Part shown: piece after piece, positions 25,468 through 33,153 of the stretch | How the letters are laid out: each line of letters opens with the position of its first letter | Numbering within the stretch: position 1 is the stretch's first letter | Assembly: GCA_005239175.1 (NCBI GenBank) | Contig: ML241294.1 | Span: 124,001-188,000 of the forward strand | DNA from: a halophilic archaeon SHRA6 | GTDB lineage: Archaea; Halobacteriota; Halobacteria; Halobacteriales; Haloferacaceae | Length of the DNA stretch: 64,000 nucleotides | Direction: 5' to 3' | Position numbers and translations under genes: made by a program | The notes under the pieces: model-generated | Told to the model about the DNA's origin: nothing | Database searches by the model: none | What the model saw: the letters and a program-made list of their open reading frames with translations, nothing else

Positions 25468-25881
25468 ATGAGCCACGACGATCGCCACTCTGCGGATGAG
25501 ATAGATTCCGATCGAGAGCCTAACGTCTTCGGCGACCCGCTCGAGCCGTGCAGCGTCTCGCCCGAGACGGGCTATCTACGGGACGGCAACTGCCGGCACA
25601 TCCCGCGGGATCCCGGCCGTCACGAGATCTGTGCGGTCATGACCCAGGAGTTTCTCGAGTACAGTCGCAGACAGGGCAACGACCTGATCACCCCGCGCCC
25701 AGAACTGGACTTCCCGGGATTGCATCCCGGCGATCGGTGGTGCGTGTGCGTTCCACGCTGGATCGAAGCCGAAGACGCTGGTTTTGCGCCCCCGGTCGTG
25801 CTTGAGGGGACTGCGGAGGCGGTTCTCGGGGAGGTGTCGATGGACGTGCTTCGAGAGTATGCACACGACAGTGACGACTGA
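25468..25881 (+). CDS. DUF2237 family protein
   Basis: A 137-aa protein with the DUF2237 signature: NVFGDPLEPCSVSPETGYLRDGNCRH at the start, AVMTQEFLEYSRRQGNDLITPRPELDFPGLHPGDRWCVCVPRW in the middle and PVVLEGTAEAVL at the end. The family is common in bacteria and haloarchaea, carries conserved Cys residues (about 29, 42, 55, 89, 91 here) and has no known activity. Confidence 0.88.
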   Translation: MSHDDRHSADEIDSDREPNVFGDPLEPCSVSPETGYLRDGNCRHIPRDPGRHEICAVMTQEFLEYSRRQGNDLITPRPELDFPGLHPGDRWCVCVPRWIEAEDAGFAPPVVLEGTAEAVLGEVSMDVLREYAHDSDD

Positions 25882-25985
25882 TTTAGTACGCTAACAGCGG
25901 GTGGCAACCGTGCGTGAAACTGGACAGTTAGCCGCCCGATGTTACGACACCCCACATATTTCCGATGACACATCGTGGGTAGAGC

Positions 25986-27122
25986 ATGCCACAGATTTCT
26001 GAAACCGATCGACACCAGCTCAAAGCCGAGTTCGATCGGCAGCTGGCGGTTGGACTCCATCACGGCGCACAACTGGCAGTGTACGTCGACGGCGAACTCG
26101 TGGTTGATTTCGCCGGCGGAACAACGGGCCCGGAAGGGGGAGAAACAATACCGGACACCCGACATCTCCTGTTTTCGTGTACAAAACCATTCGTGGGAGT
26201 GGGACTGCATCAACTCATTGAAGACGGGAAAGCAGCGTACGACGATCGCGTGGTGGCCCACTGGCCAGAGTTCGCAGACGCCGGCACAAAAAAGTCGAAC
26301 ATCACGATACGAGACGTACTCAGCCACACGGCGGGGGTCCCGTACGGAGAGTTCGACGACCAGGCGGAGAAGTGGGGAGACTGGGACGCCGTCGTCGCGG
26401 CAATGGAAGACATTGATCCGGTGTTCAGACCGGGCGAACAGCCGGCGTACCACACGCTCAATTACGGCTGGATCGTTGGTGAGCTTATCCGCCGGATTAG
26501 CGGACAGCCTGTCGAAGAGTATGTCAAATCGAACGTATTTGATCCGCTGGATATGGAGCACTCTGCGATCGGGTTAGCTGCGGACGAACCAGACGATGTG
26601 GCGACCCTCGCTGGATTCGAGATGTTCGATCGATGTCGTGAACCCGGCGAGGGACTCGGCATGCCGGCCGCTGAGTCAGCAGCGGCGTTTAATCAAGACG
26701 CGGTTCGCCGGGCAGTCATCCCGGCCGCCAACGGCATCGGAACCGCTCGGGATATGGCCCGATTCTACGGCTGTATGGCAAACGGCGGCCAACTTGCTGG
26801 GACCCGGCTTCTCAGCGAGGAAACGATCGCTGAAGCGACCCAAACGCACGCAGAAACAGACGAAGATGGGACGTTGGGGCGACCGGCGCGGTATGGACTG
26901 GGATTTTGGACCGGTGGGTTGGCCAACGATATGTTCGGATCACTGAGTCGGGAACGGATGTTCGGCCACGCTGGGCTGGGGAGTATTTTCGGCTGGGGCG
27001 ATCCAGAACTGAACGTCGGGTTTGCCTACGTAACAAATGGTATCCGCGAGGAGTCGTGGGAACACGCGGCCCGGGTGAGCGGGCTGTCTGATGCCGTCCG
27101 GTTAGCGCTACTGGACTACTGA
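25986..27122 (+). CDS. Serine hydrolase of the beta-lactamase/esterase class C fold
   Basis: A 378-aa enzyme of the EstB / penicillin-binding-like family. Catalytic Ser64 and Lys67 are in FSCTKPF, Tyr160 in the LNYGWIVGEL block, and the third-box equivalent is FGHAGLGS near residue 318. No signal peptide, so it is cytoplasmic and likely an esterase rather than a beta-lactamase. Preceded by a 104-bp gap and followed by the tRNA locus. Substrate unknown. Confidence 0.9.
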   Translation: MPQISETDRHQLKAEFDRQLAVGLHHGAQLAVYVDGELVVDFAGGTTGPEGGETIPDTRHLLFSCTKPFVGVGLHQLIEDGKAAYDDRVVAHWPEFADAGTKKSNITIRDVLSHTAGVPYGEFDDQAEKWGDWDAVVAAMEDIDPVFRPGEQPAYHTLNYGWIVGELIRRISGQPVEEYVKSNVFDPLDMEHSAIGLAADEPDDVATLAGFEMFDRCREPGEGLGMPAAESAAAFNQDAVRRAVIPAANGIGTARDMARFYGCMANGGQLAGTRLLSEETIAEATQTHAETDEDGTLGRPARYGLGFWTGGLANDMFGSLSRERMFGHAGLGSIFGWGDPELNVGFAYVTNGIREESWEHAARVSGLSDAVRLALLDY

Positions 27123-27176
27123 GCGACACCAGTGCTCTTCGGGGATACATTATTGCCGTTTGGTGGATTGTGAAAG

Positions 27177-27185
27177 CTTTATATC
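27177..27185 (+). promoter_or_regulatory. TATA box of the tRNA-Leu gene
   Basis: CTTTATATC lies 51-59 nt upstream of the mature tRNA start, giving a short 5' leader for RNase P. Confidence 0.6.
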
Positions 27186-27235
27186 TGACAGACCGGATAC
27201 GTGCAGTACGGGACGCCGGGGTCCCAAGCATGCGT

Positions 27236-27319
27236 GCGAGGGTAGCCAAGCCCGGAAACGGCGGCGGACTCAAGATCCGCTCCTGTAGAGGTCCGTGGGT
27301 TCAAATCCCTCCCCTCGCA
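27236..27319 (+). tRNA. tRNA-Leu (anticodon CAA)
   Basis: An 84-nt class II tRNA. Acceptor stem GCGAGGG/CCCTCGC, D-arm AGCC...GGC, anticodon stem GCGGA/TCCGC with loop CTCAAGA (anticodon CAA, reading UUG), long variable arm with CCT/AGG stem, and T loop TTCAAAT. The T-stem GTGGG/CCCTC has one U-U mismatch. The 3' CCA is not encoded. The 3' end is repeated three more times downstream. Confidence 0.9.
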
Positions 27320-27530
27320 TGAGTGCGCGCGCCAGCGCGCTACGAATGCACACAAAGGGAGGATTTGAATCAGGGAGCAGGACGTGGTGCTACGCACCAC
27401 GCTTGCGAACGGGTGCTTCGCACCCGTGAATGCATCAGCACGACCGTGGTTCAAATCCCTCCCCTCGCATCGCTGGGGTTTAGCCCCGTGATGCGGAAGA
27501 CGCTCTCGGAGCGCTCTTCCCTCGCAAAAT
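27290..27530. repeat. 240-bp direct repeat, copy A (includes the tRNA 3' end)
   Basis: Starts in the tRNA variable/T arm. It contains two copies of the 20-nt tRNA 3' end (27300 and 27450), hairpins GCGCGC...GCGCGC, CGTGGTG/CACCACG and CGGGTGC/GCACCCG, an inverted partial T-arm copy (27358-27370) and a closing GAAGA/TCTTC palindrome. About 95% identical by eye to copy B, 401 bp downstream. Confidence 0.88.
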
Positions 27531-27559
27531 CTCACACATAACTCATCTATAGCCGCCGG

Positions 27560-27720
27560 CACAGCCAAGCCTGGAAACGGCGGCGGACGCAAGATCCGCT
27601 CCTGTAAAGTTCTCGTGAGCGAGCAACGCGAGCGATCGAGAGCACGCGAGTCGCAGCCGGCGAGTGAAGCGAGCCGGAGCGTCTCGCGGTGGTCCGTGGG
27701 TTCAAATCCCTCCCCTCGCA
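27560..27720 (+). pseudogene. Broken second copy of tRNA-Leu (CAA)
   Basis: Bases 27560-27618 match the 5' two thirds of the tRNA (D-arm, anticodon stem GCGGA/TCCGC, anticodon CAA) but the 5' acceptor strand no longer pairs with the 3' strand and the base before the anticodon is G, not T. About 72 bp of GC-rich sequence separates it from the T arm and 3' acceptor strand at 27691-27720. It cannot fold as a tRNA and is not a normal intron position. Confidence 0.8.
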
Positions 27721-27931
27721 TGAGTGCGCGCGCCAGCGCGCTACGAATGCACAGACGGGAAGGATTTGAATCAGGGAGCAGGGCGTGGTGCTACGCACCA
27801 CGCTTGCGAACGGGTGCTTTGCACCCGTGAATGCGTCAGCACGACCGTGGTTCAAATCCCTCCCCTCGCATCGCCGGGGACTAACCCCGTGATGCGGAAG
27901 ACGCTCTCGGAGCGCTCTTCCCTCGCAAAAT
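27691..27931. repeat. 240-bp direct repeat, copy B
   Basis: Near-identical to copy A, again with two tRNA 3'-end copies (27701 and 27851) and the same series of hairpins. Confidence 0.88.
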
Positions 27932-27973
27932 TCCTTCAGGAACCAACCACCGATCGCCAGCGCAGCGACTGCG

Positions 27974-28246
27974 TCACATCGGCGGTCGCTTATTTTGCGT
28001 TGTCTGACTCCGAGAGCCGTCGCGGTTCCCGGTCGTGCCCGTCGCATTGCGGCCGAGAAGCAGGTATAACACGATCCCGAGGATCGGCGCGAGGAAGACG
28101 ACGACCGCCCAGAGGAACGCAGGGTGGTCACTGTTCTTTTCCGCATCGAGCCAAGTCCAGACGACGAGCCCGAGGGCGACGACCATCATCAACACGAAGA
28201 CGATAAAGAGCGGAGCTGCTGACTGGAGGGGGACTGTCGGGGACAT
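27974..28246 (-). CDS. Small membrane protein with phospholipase D N-terminal-like (PLDc_N) domain
   Basis: A 90-aa protein with two transmembrane helices (FIVFVLMMVVALGLVVWTWL and LWAVVVFLAPILGIVLYLLLG), spaced and worded as in the PLDc_N family, followed by a polar tail. Such stand-alone membrane modules are common in haloarchaea; role unknown. Confidence 0.8.
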   Translation of the reverse strand: MSPTVPLQSAAPLFIVFVLMMVVALGLVVWTWLDAEKNSDHPAFLWAVVVFLAPILGIVLYLLLGRNATGTTGNRDGSRSQTTQNKRPPM

Positions 28247-28318
28247 ACCGGCAGCTACGATCGGGGTGAAAAAAGGCTTTGTGGGGCGTTTCAGTTCGAG
28301 ATACTCGGTCGAAGACTC

Positions 28319-28876
28319 CTACTCAACTGTCCGGATTGTTCTCGCCGGATTTCCCCCAACCACAGTCTCTGCGGGAACGTCGTCGGTCACGATCGCACCG
28401 GAGGCGACAACCGCACTATCGCCGATCGTCACACCCGGATTGAGCACCGCACGCCCGCCGATCCAGACATCGTCGCCGATCGTCACCGGCTCACCGAATT
28501 CCAGCCCTTCGGCGCGTTCGGCCCCTGAAATCGGATGCGTCGCGGTGTAGATGTGCACGCCCGGTCCGAGGAGGCAGCGATCGCCAACCGCGACGGGGCA
28601 GACGTCGAGAATCACACAATCAAAGTTCGCATAGAACTGCTCGCCGACGCTGATGTTGTAGCCGTAGTCGCATCGAAACGGCGGTTCGACGACCGCCTCA
28701 CCGGCGATCGATCCGAACAGCTCGCTCAGCAGCCGGTTTCGCTCCTCGGATTCGGCGATCGAGGTGGCGTTGTACGCTTCTGTGAGCTCTCGGGCCGCGC
28801 GTCGCTCGGCAACCAGTTCTGGATCGCTCGCGTCGTACAGCTCCCCGGCGAGCATTTTCTGTTTCTCAGTGGGCAT
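28319..28876 (-). CDS. Maltose/galactoside O-acetyltransferase family enzyme
   Basis: A 185-aa left-handed beta-helix acyltransferase. Begins [22 protein letters not shown] (the Maa N-terminal domain), then hexapeptide repeats from [27 protein letters not shown], active-site His in [10 protein letters not shown], and CoA-binding turns [34 protein letters not shown]. It should transfer acetyl from acetyl-CoA to a sugar; the sugar is not known. Confidence 0.92.
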   Translation of the reverse strand: MPTEKQKMLAGELYDASDPELVAERRAARELTEAYNATSIAESEERNRLLSELFGSIAGEAVVEPPFRCDYGYNISVGEQFYANFDCVILDVCPVAVGDRCLLGPGVHIYTATHPISGAERAEGLEFGEPVTIGDDVWIGGRAVLNPGVTIGDSAVVASGAIVTDDVPAETVVGGNPARTIRTVE

Positions 28877-28982
28877 ACGTCGGATCGATCGCCGGCGATC
28901 AAAGGGATTTCTTTCGCGTTGATCGAGGGCGACGGTCGCGGATCGACGACGGGCTCATTAGTATCCTCACCGTACTCCATGT

Positions 28983-29597
28983 ATGGATCGATCGGGCGTT
29001 CGTCGTGAGTGGGATCGAATCTCCGAGACGTACGCAAACAGACGAGACCCGAGTGGCTCTGACGCCGACCTGATAGCGGAAGTGCTCGAAACGATCGACG
29101 GGACGCCGCTGGCGTTGGATGTTGGCTGCGGTGACGGCGCGCGGACGCTTGCGAACCTCCCCAGTGGGTCAATCGGGCTCGACATCTCTCGGAGTGGACT
29201 GTCACTCGCCGCGGAAACGGTTCCCGAGGCGCGACTCATAGAGGGTGAGATGACAGCACTCCCGATCGCGGACAACGCTGTCGATCTCATCACGGCGTAT
29301 CATTCAGTGTTTCACGTCCCGCGCGCTGAGCATCCGGCGGTCTACCGGGAGTTCGCTCGCGTTCTCGCCGACGGCGGCCGAGTACTCATGACGCTGCCCG
29401 GAGCACGCTTTGAGACGGTCCGACGGGGATGGATGGGCGGGCGGATGCTCTTTTCAGCACCTGGCAAACAGACAACGCTCGAGCAGCTCGAGGACGCGGG
29501 GTTCGTCGACATCCAGATCCGAACGGTCGACGATCCGCTCGGGAGTCAAAGCGAATTCGCGATCGCAAGGCTCGACGATGCCGCGATCGCGGAGTAG
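28983..29597 (+). CDS. Class I SAM-dependent methyltransferase
   Basis: A 204-aa protein. Motif I is ALDVGCGDGAR (about 44-54), acidic motif II IGLDISRSGL, motif post-I TALPIADNAVDLITAYHSVFHV, and the core ends with DAGFVDIQIRTV. Length fits a small-molecule methyltransferase of the UbiE/Methyltransf_11 group. Substrate cannot be told. Divergent from the acetyltransferase. Confidence 0.88.
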   Translation: MDRSGVRREWDRISETYANRRDPSGSDADLIAEVLETIDGTPLALDVGCGDGARTLANLPSGSIGLDISRSGLSLAAETVPEARLIEGEMTALPIADNAVDLITAYHSVFHVPRAEHPAVYREFARVLADGGRVLMTLPGARFETVRRGWMGGRMLFSAPGKQTTLEQLEDAGFVDIQIRTVDDPLGSQSEFAIARLDDAAIAE

Positions 29598-29653
29598 CTG
29601 TCGAAGCTGCCGTATTCATTTGAAAAATCGAACGTCCCACGCGAGTGGAATGC

Positions 29654-30181
29654 CTACCGATCGTCTTCGTGGTTATCGTGGCCGTCGTGGTCCTCGTGGC
29701 CGTCGTGGCTTTCGTGACCCTCGTGGCTTTCGTGACCCTCGTGATCTTTGTGGTCGTCGTGGCTTTCGTGACCCTCGTGGCTTTCGTGACCCTGGTGATC
29801 TTTGTGATCGTCGTGTCCGTCGTGGTCATCGTGATCGTCGTGTCCGTCGTGGTCATCGTGATCGTCGTGTCCGTCGTGGTCATCGTGGCCGTCGTGATCG
29901 GCTTCGTCATCGCCTTGGACCTCGATGATCGTCCCAGAAGACGCCGAGTCGTGGGCTGTCGACGATCGTGACTTCTTTTCAGCAGTTGCATACCCGACGA
30001 CGTAGCCGGCGGTACCCCAGACGAGTCCGCTGAGTGCCGCGCCTGCGGGGCCGCCTGCAGCCCCCAGTACCGATCCGGTGAAGCCGGCAGCTGTCGCGGT
30101 TCGGCGGGCGGCGTCGCGTGCATCGTCAGAATCCCGATCGTCAGAGTTGCATCCGGTCGGCATGCTATGTCTGTGTCCCAT
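29654..30181 (-). CDS. Glycine-zipper protein with His/Asp-rich repeat tail
   Basis: A 175-aa protein. Residues about 25-70 form a glycine-rich hydrophobic helical hairpin (TAAGFTGSVLGAAGGPAGAALSGLVWGTAGYVVGYAT). From about residue 93 the protein is a tail of about 80 residues made almost only of Asp, His, Gly and Glu in repeats such as DHDGHDDHD and HEGHESHDDHKDH. The coding DNA is a 9-27-bp tandem repeat. A divalent-metal buffer (Ni, Zn, Co, Cu) is a reasonable idea but unproven. No metal transporter adjoins it. Confidence 0.75.
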   Translation of the reverse strand: MGHRHSMPTGCNSDDRDSDDARDAARRTATAAGFTGSVLGAAGGPAGAALSGLVWGTAGYVVGYATAEKKSRSSTAHDSASSGTIIEVQGDDEADHDGHDDHDGHDDHDDHDGHDDHDDHDGHDDHKDHQGHESHEGHESHDDHKDHEGHESHEGHESHDGHEDHDGHDNHEDDR

Positions 30182-30272
30182 ACGTTTCGTTGGTGTTTGA
30201 GCGACAAAATGCTTCTGTCGGCCCGAGTTGCAGATCCGATGGAGTTAGGCCGATCGGCCCGAACATAACGGT

Positions 30273-30758
30273 ATGGACGACCACACCCGCGATCCGAGCG
30301 TCGCGCCCCCGCTCGGGAACCCGACGGGGTGGCAACAGGATCGTCGCCGCTGGGAACACGCGACGCTGCGTCGGGCGGTCGAACACGGCGTTCGGCTGTT
30401 CAATGCCGGCGCCTACCACGAATCACACGACTGTTTCGAAGACGAGTGGTACAACTACGGCTCCGGACGGCTCGAAAGCGCGTTCCTCCACGGGATGGTG
30501 CAGGTGGCCGCCGGCGCGTACAAACACGTCGACTTCGAGAACGATGACGGGATGCGATCGCTGTTTCGGACCGCGCTGCAGTACCTCCACGGTGTCCCCG
30601 CAGATTTCTACGGTGTCGACCTAGCGGACGTGCGTGAGACGCTTCAAAAATCGCTTACCGAGCCCGAAACGATCGACGGCTACCAGATTACACTCGACGG
30701 AGAGACCCCCAGCGCGTATCCGGGTGACTACGCGTACGCCGAGCAGTTGGACGGCTGA
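30273..30758 (+). CDS. DUF309 family protein
   Basis: A 161-aa helical protein with the DUF309 signature [25 protein letters not shown] (about 37-60) and [20 protein letters not shown]. The conserved His/Glu pattern looks like a metal or cofactor site, but no activity is known for the family. Found in many bacteria and haloarchaea. Confidence 0.9.
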   Translation: MDDHTRDPSVAPPLGNPTGWQQDRRRWEHATLRRAVEHGVRLFNAGAYHESHDCFEDEWYNYGSGRLESAFLHGMVQVAAGAYKHVDFENDDGMRSLFRTALQYLHGVPADFYGVDLADVRETLQKSLTEPETIDGYQITLDGETPSAYPGDYAYAEQLDG

Positions 30759-30780
30759 TCAGTGGATCTGGTCGTAGCTT

Positions 30781-30875
30781 ACCGTGGATGCCCCTGGATG
30801 GCTGTGGATGGCTGTGGATGCCCGTAGATGGCCATGGATGGCCGTGGATGCCCCTGGATGCCCCTGGATGGCTGG
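30781..30875. repeat. 10-bp periodic tandem repeat
   Basis: Nine to ten consecutive 10-bp units, each ending TGGATG or TAGATG with four variable leading bases (CCCC, GCTG, CCCG, GCCA, GCCG). It lies between two genes on the plus strand. Confidence 0.88.
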
Positions 30876-30945
30876 TCGTCGATCGCGCCCGTCCGTGACC
30901 GAGCGATCGATTTTCTCAAATGCACGGAGCCCATGAACACGGTAT

Positions 30946-31749
30946 ATGGAAGTCATCGAGCTCGGGGACGGCACCCCCGAGGTTGCGGTCGTCGGCGGTA
31001 TTCACGGCGACGAGCCGTGTGGTCCGCTCGCGATTGAGCGGGTGCTCGCCGACGAACCAGCTGTCGAGCGGCCGGTCAAGTTCATTATTGCCAACGAGGA
31101 AGCGCTCGCCGAGAACGTCCGCTACCTGGAGGCCGACCTCAACCGGGCGTTTCCAGGCGATCCCGAGTCGCCAGTACACGAGATTCGGCTCGCACACGAC
31201 GTCGCCCGCGAGATCCAGGGCTGTACCACCCTCGCACTCCATTCGACGCAGTCGTACGCCGCTCCGATCGGCGTGATCAAATCTGTCGACGAGGTCGCAC
31301 GAGCGATCTACCCACGGCTTCCGGTTGACGTGATCATCGAAACCGACGAACACACCGACGGGCGGCTGATCGAGTACCCACACACGATCGAGGTCGAGTG
31401 CGGATTGCAGGGCTCGGACGCAGCTGTCGAAAACGGCTATGACCTCGTGCGCGCGTTCCTCGCGGCCACGGGGGTGTGTTCGATCGATCCCACAGAAACC
31501 CGTTTCGAACTCCCCGATCGCGAAGAGGTTGAGGTATTCCGCCTCGAGGAGCCGATCCCAAAGCCCGACGGCGATCACTACGAGGTGTTCGCGGAGAACT
31601 TCCGGAAGGTCGATGCTGGCCAAGTGTTCGCGTCTGTCGACGGAGAGACGCTCATCGCCGAGCGAGCATTCTATCCCGTGTTGTTGTCGCCGTACGGCTA
31701 CCAGTCGATTTTCGGCTATATCTCACAGCGAGCCGGGACGGTCGAGTGA
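30946..31749 (+). CDS. Succinylglutamate desuccinylase/aspartoacylase family metallohydrolase
   Basis: A 267-aa zinc amidohydrolase of the AstE/AspA family (carboxypeptidase M14-like). Zinc ligands are His20 and Glu23 in GGIHGDEP and His99 in LALHST; DLNR (64-67) binds the substrate carboxylate, and the ECGLQG block holds the catalytic glutamate. Haloarchaeal copies probably remove an acyl group from an N-acyl amino acid or similar solute; which one is unknown. Confidence 0.9.
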   Translation: MEVIELGDGTPEVAVVGGIHGDEPCGPLAIERVLADEPAVERPVKFIIANEEALAENVRYLEADLNRAFPGDPESPVHEIRLAHDVAREIQGCTTLALHSTQSYAAPIGVIKSVDEVARAIYPRLPVDVIIETDEHTDGRLIEYPHTIEVECGLQGSDAAVENGYDLVRAFLAATGVCSIDPTETRFELPDREEVEVFRLEEPIPKPDGDHYEVFAENFRKVDAGQVFASVDGETLIAERAFYPVLLSPYGYQSIFGYISQRAGTVE

Positions 31750-31769
31750 GCGGCGATCGGTGACTGGGT

Positions 31770-32216
31770 TTACTCGTCTGGTGACAGCTCGACGAGCGTG
31801 AGCGACCGATCGAGATAACAGTATTCGTGGGGGGGATCGCCGACGACCTCCGAGATCCGATACTCTTCATCGAATGAGGCCCCTTCGGGGACGCAGTATT
31901 CGTGACTTGGACAGTCGACGTGCGGACAGGGACCCGCAAGCGAGGCTTTGCTTCCGGCGTACGCTCCACGAGATGGGACGTTCGCGTGGACGGCGACCGG
32001 CTCAACCTCGACAGCCCTGACGCCGGTGTCGTGGACTGCGCAGTCGAGCGTCTGGGCATTCTCCCTGACAGCAGTGACGCGATAGCGCCTCCCCTCTGTG
32101 AGGTTGAGACACTGGCTTCGATACGGACACCCTTCACAGGCCGGCGATTCTCCCTGGTAGACGAACTCGGTGTCAGGCTCGGCGAGGCGGGTTCCAATGA
32201 GTGTGACGGTGGACAT
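31770..32216 (-). CDS. UPF0179 family protein
   Basis: A 148-aa archaeal protein with two cysteine clusters: CEGCPYRSQC near the N-terminus and CPHVDCPSHEYCVPEG near the middle, which suggest zinc or an iron-sulfur cluster. The start MSTVTLIGTRLAEPDTEFVYQG is the family norm. Function unknown. Convergent with the desuccinylase-like gene. Confidence 0.93.
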   Translation of the reverse strand: MSTVTLIGTRLAEPDTEFVYQGESPACEGCPYRSQCLNLTEGRRYRVTAVRENAQTLDCAVHDTGVRAVEVEPVAVHANVPSRGAYAGSKASLAGPCPHVDCPSHEYCVPEGASFDEEYRISEVVGDPPHEYCYLDRSLTLVELSPDE

Positions 32217-32304
32217 ATCGATCCGTAGGACGGTTGCTCCGTTAAGTCGTTCGCCGTCTCGGTCAGTTTGTCAATGTGAGCACTGGGTGATCAACTGTCC
32301 AGCC

Positions 32305-32694
32305 TCAGGTCTCTTCGCGACCAGTGAGTTCATCGAGCCGATCGAAGTACGCCTCTCGGGGGACCTGATATGCCGCCCGGTAGTCGATCGACCCGGTTGC
32401 AAACCGTTCGGCGATCGATCGCGCGCCGTCGATTGCCGCCGCTCGCGAATCGAACGCTTCGGTTTCGACCTCGATGTCGGGTTCAGTGAACAGAATTACC
32501 CGCCAGGTATCGGTCTGCACCGATCCTGCGCCGGGTCGGCGACGCGGCGAGCCGTTCGTCACGTAGATCGTCGGCAGACACGCCGGATCGAACGCATCGC
32601 CGCTGAAAATATCTGGCCGGTACGCAAGAATGACCCGCCCCTCGGGCTCTTCGTTCCACAGCCGCCACCCCTCGGGAAGTGTCTCGTCGTTCAT
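32305..32694 (-). CDS. DUF5820 family protein
   Basis: A 129-aa haloarchaeal protein (LPEGWRLWNEEPEGRVILAYRPDIF... and the C-terminal ATGSIDYRAAYQVPREAYFDRLDE). ATG 32694 fits the family start; a TATA-like ATATAAAT (minus strand, about 32789-32797) lies about 100 nt upstream. Function unknown. Confidence 0.85.
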   Translation of the reverse strand: MNDETLPEGWRLWNEEPEGRVILAYRPDIFSGDAFDPACLPTIYVTNGSPRRRPGAGSVQTDTWRVILFTEPDIEVETEAFDSRAAAIDGARSIAERFATGSIDYRAAYQVPREAYFDRLDELTGREET

Positions 32695-33153
32695 ACCTGC
32701 CGCTTCGGCCTCGATCGGCCTAAGCGATCGGATTCGGTCGGCGATCAATAACATTCCCAGTGCCACCAAACCGTCGATTTTACGGCCAGTATATAAATGA
32801 CGCCGAAAGAACGACTGTGTGAAGGCGTATCAATTCGGTACCGTAGATGTGTTTTTGTACTAGGTGTATGGTCTATTACGATATGTATATATAGGTGGAC
32901 GGCAGGAAACTTATATAGCCTCGGATCTTACGCCGCATACAGTCATACGCTCTCCGCGTGATCGTGTCGTTCTTTGTTGTCTTAGTCGTCGACGCCGGCC
33001 ATCGATCACGTCAGGATTGGTATGTCTTCCCATGTCAGGAACGAACCGAACGCTGACGGCCGATGGTCCCGCCGGGAGCAAGTGGTTCGTTCGGGCACAC
33101 CCGCGACAGCGCGGCGACATAGGTCGCCGATCGTCGCAGATACCAGTGATACA
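32695..33153. promoter_or_regulatory. Divergent intergenic region upstream of the prkA cluster
   Basis: About 460 bases without a convincing gene. TATA boxes: 32789-32797 (leftward gene) and CTTATATAG at 32910-32918 (rightward), with another AT-rich stretch at 32878-32893. The rightward one would give a leader of about 210 nt before prkA, unusually long for a haloarchaeon and a possible place for regulation. Confidence 0.55.

Noticed and set aside
27179-28146. Long minus-strand reading frames with repeated CEGRDLNP and GEGFEPT-like peptides
   Set aside because: They are translations of tRNA 3' ends and their repeats, a known source of false proteins. There is no coding bias.
29645-29971. 108-aa plus-strand frame rich in Val and Ile, membrane-like
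   Set aside because: It is the reverse complement of the His/Asp-rich repeat: GAC and CAC codons read backwards give Val. No start signal.
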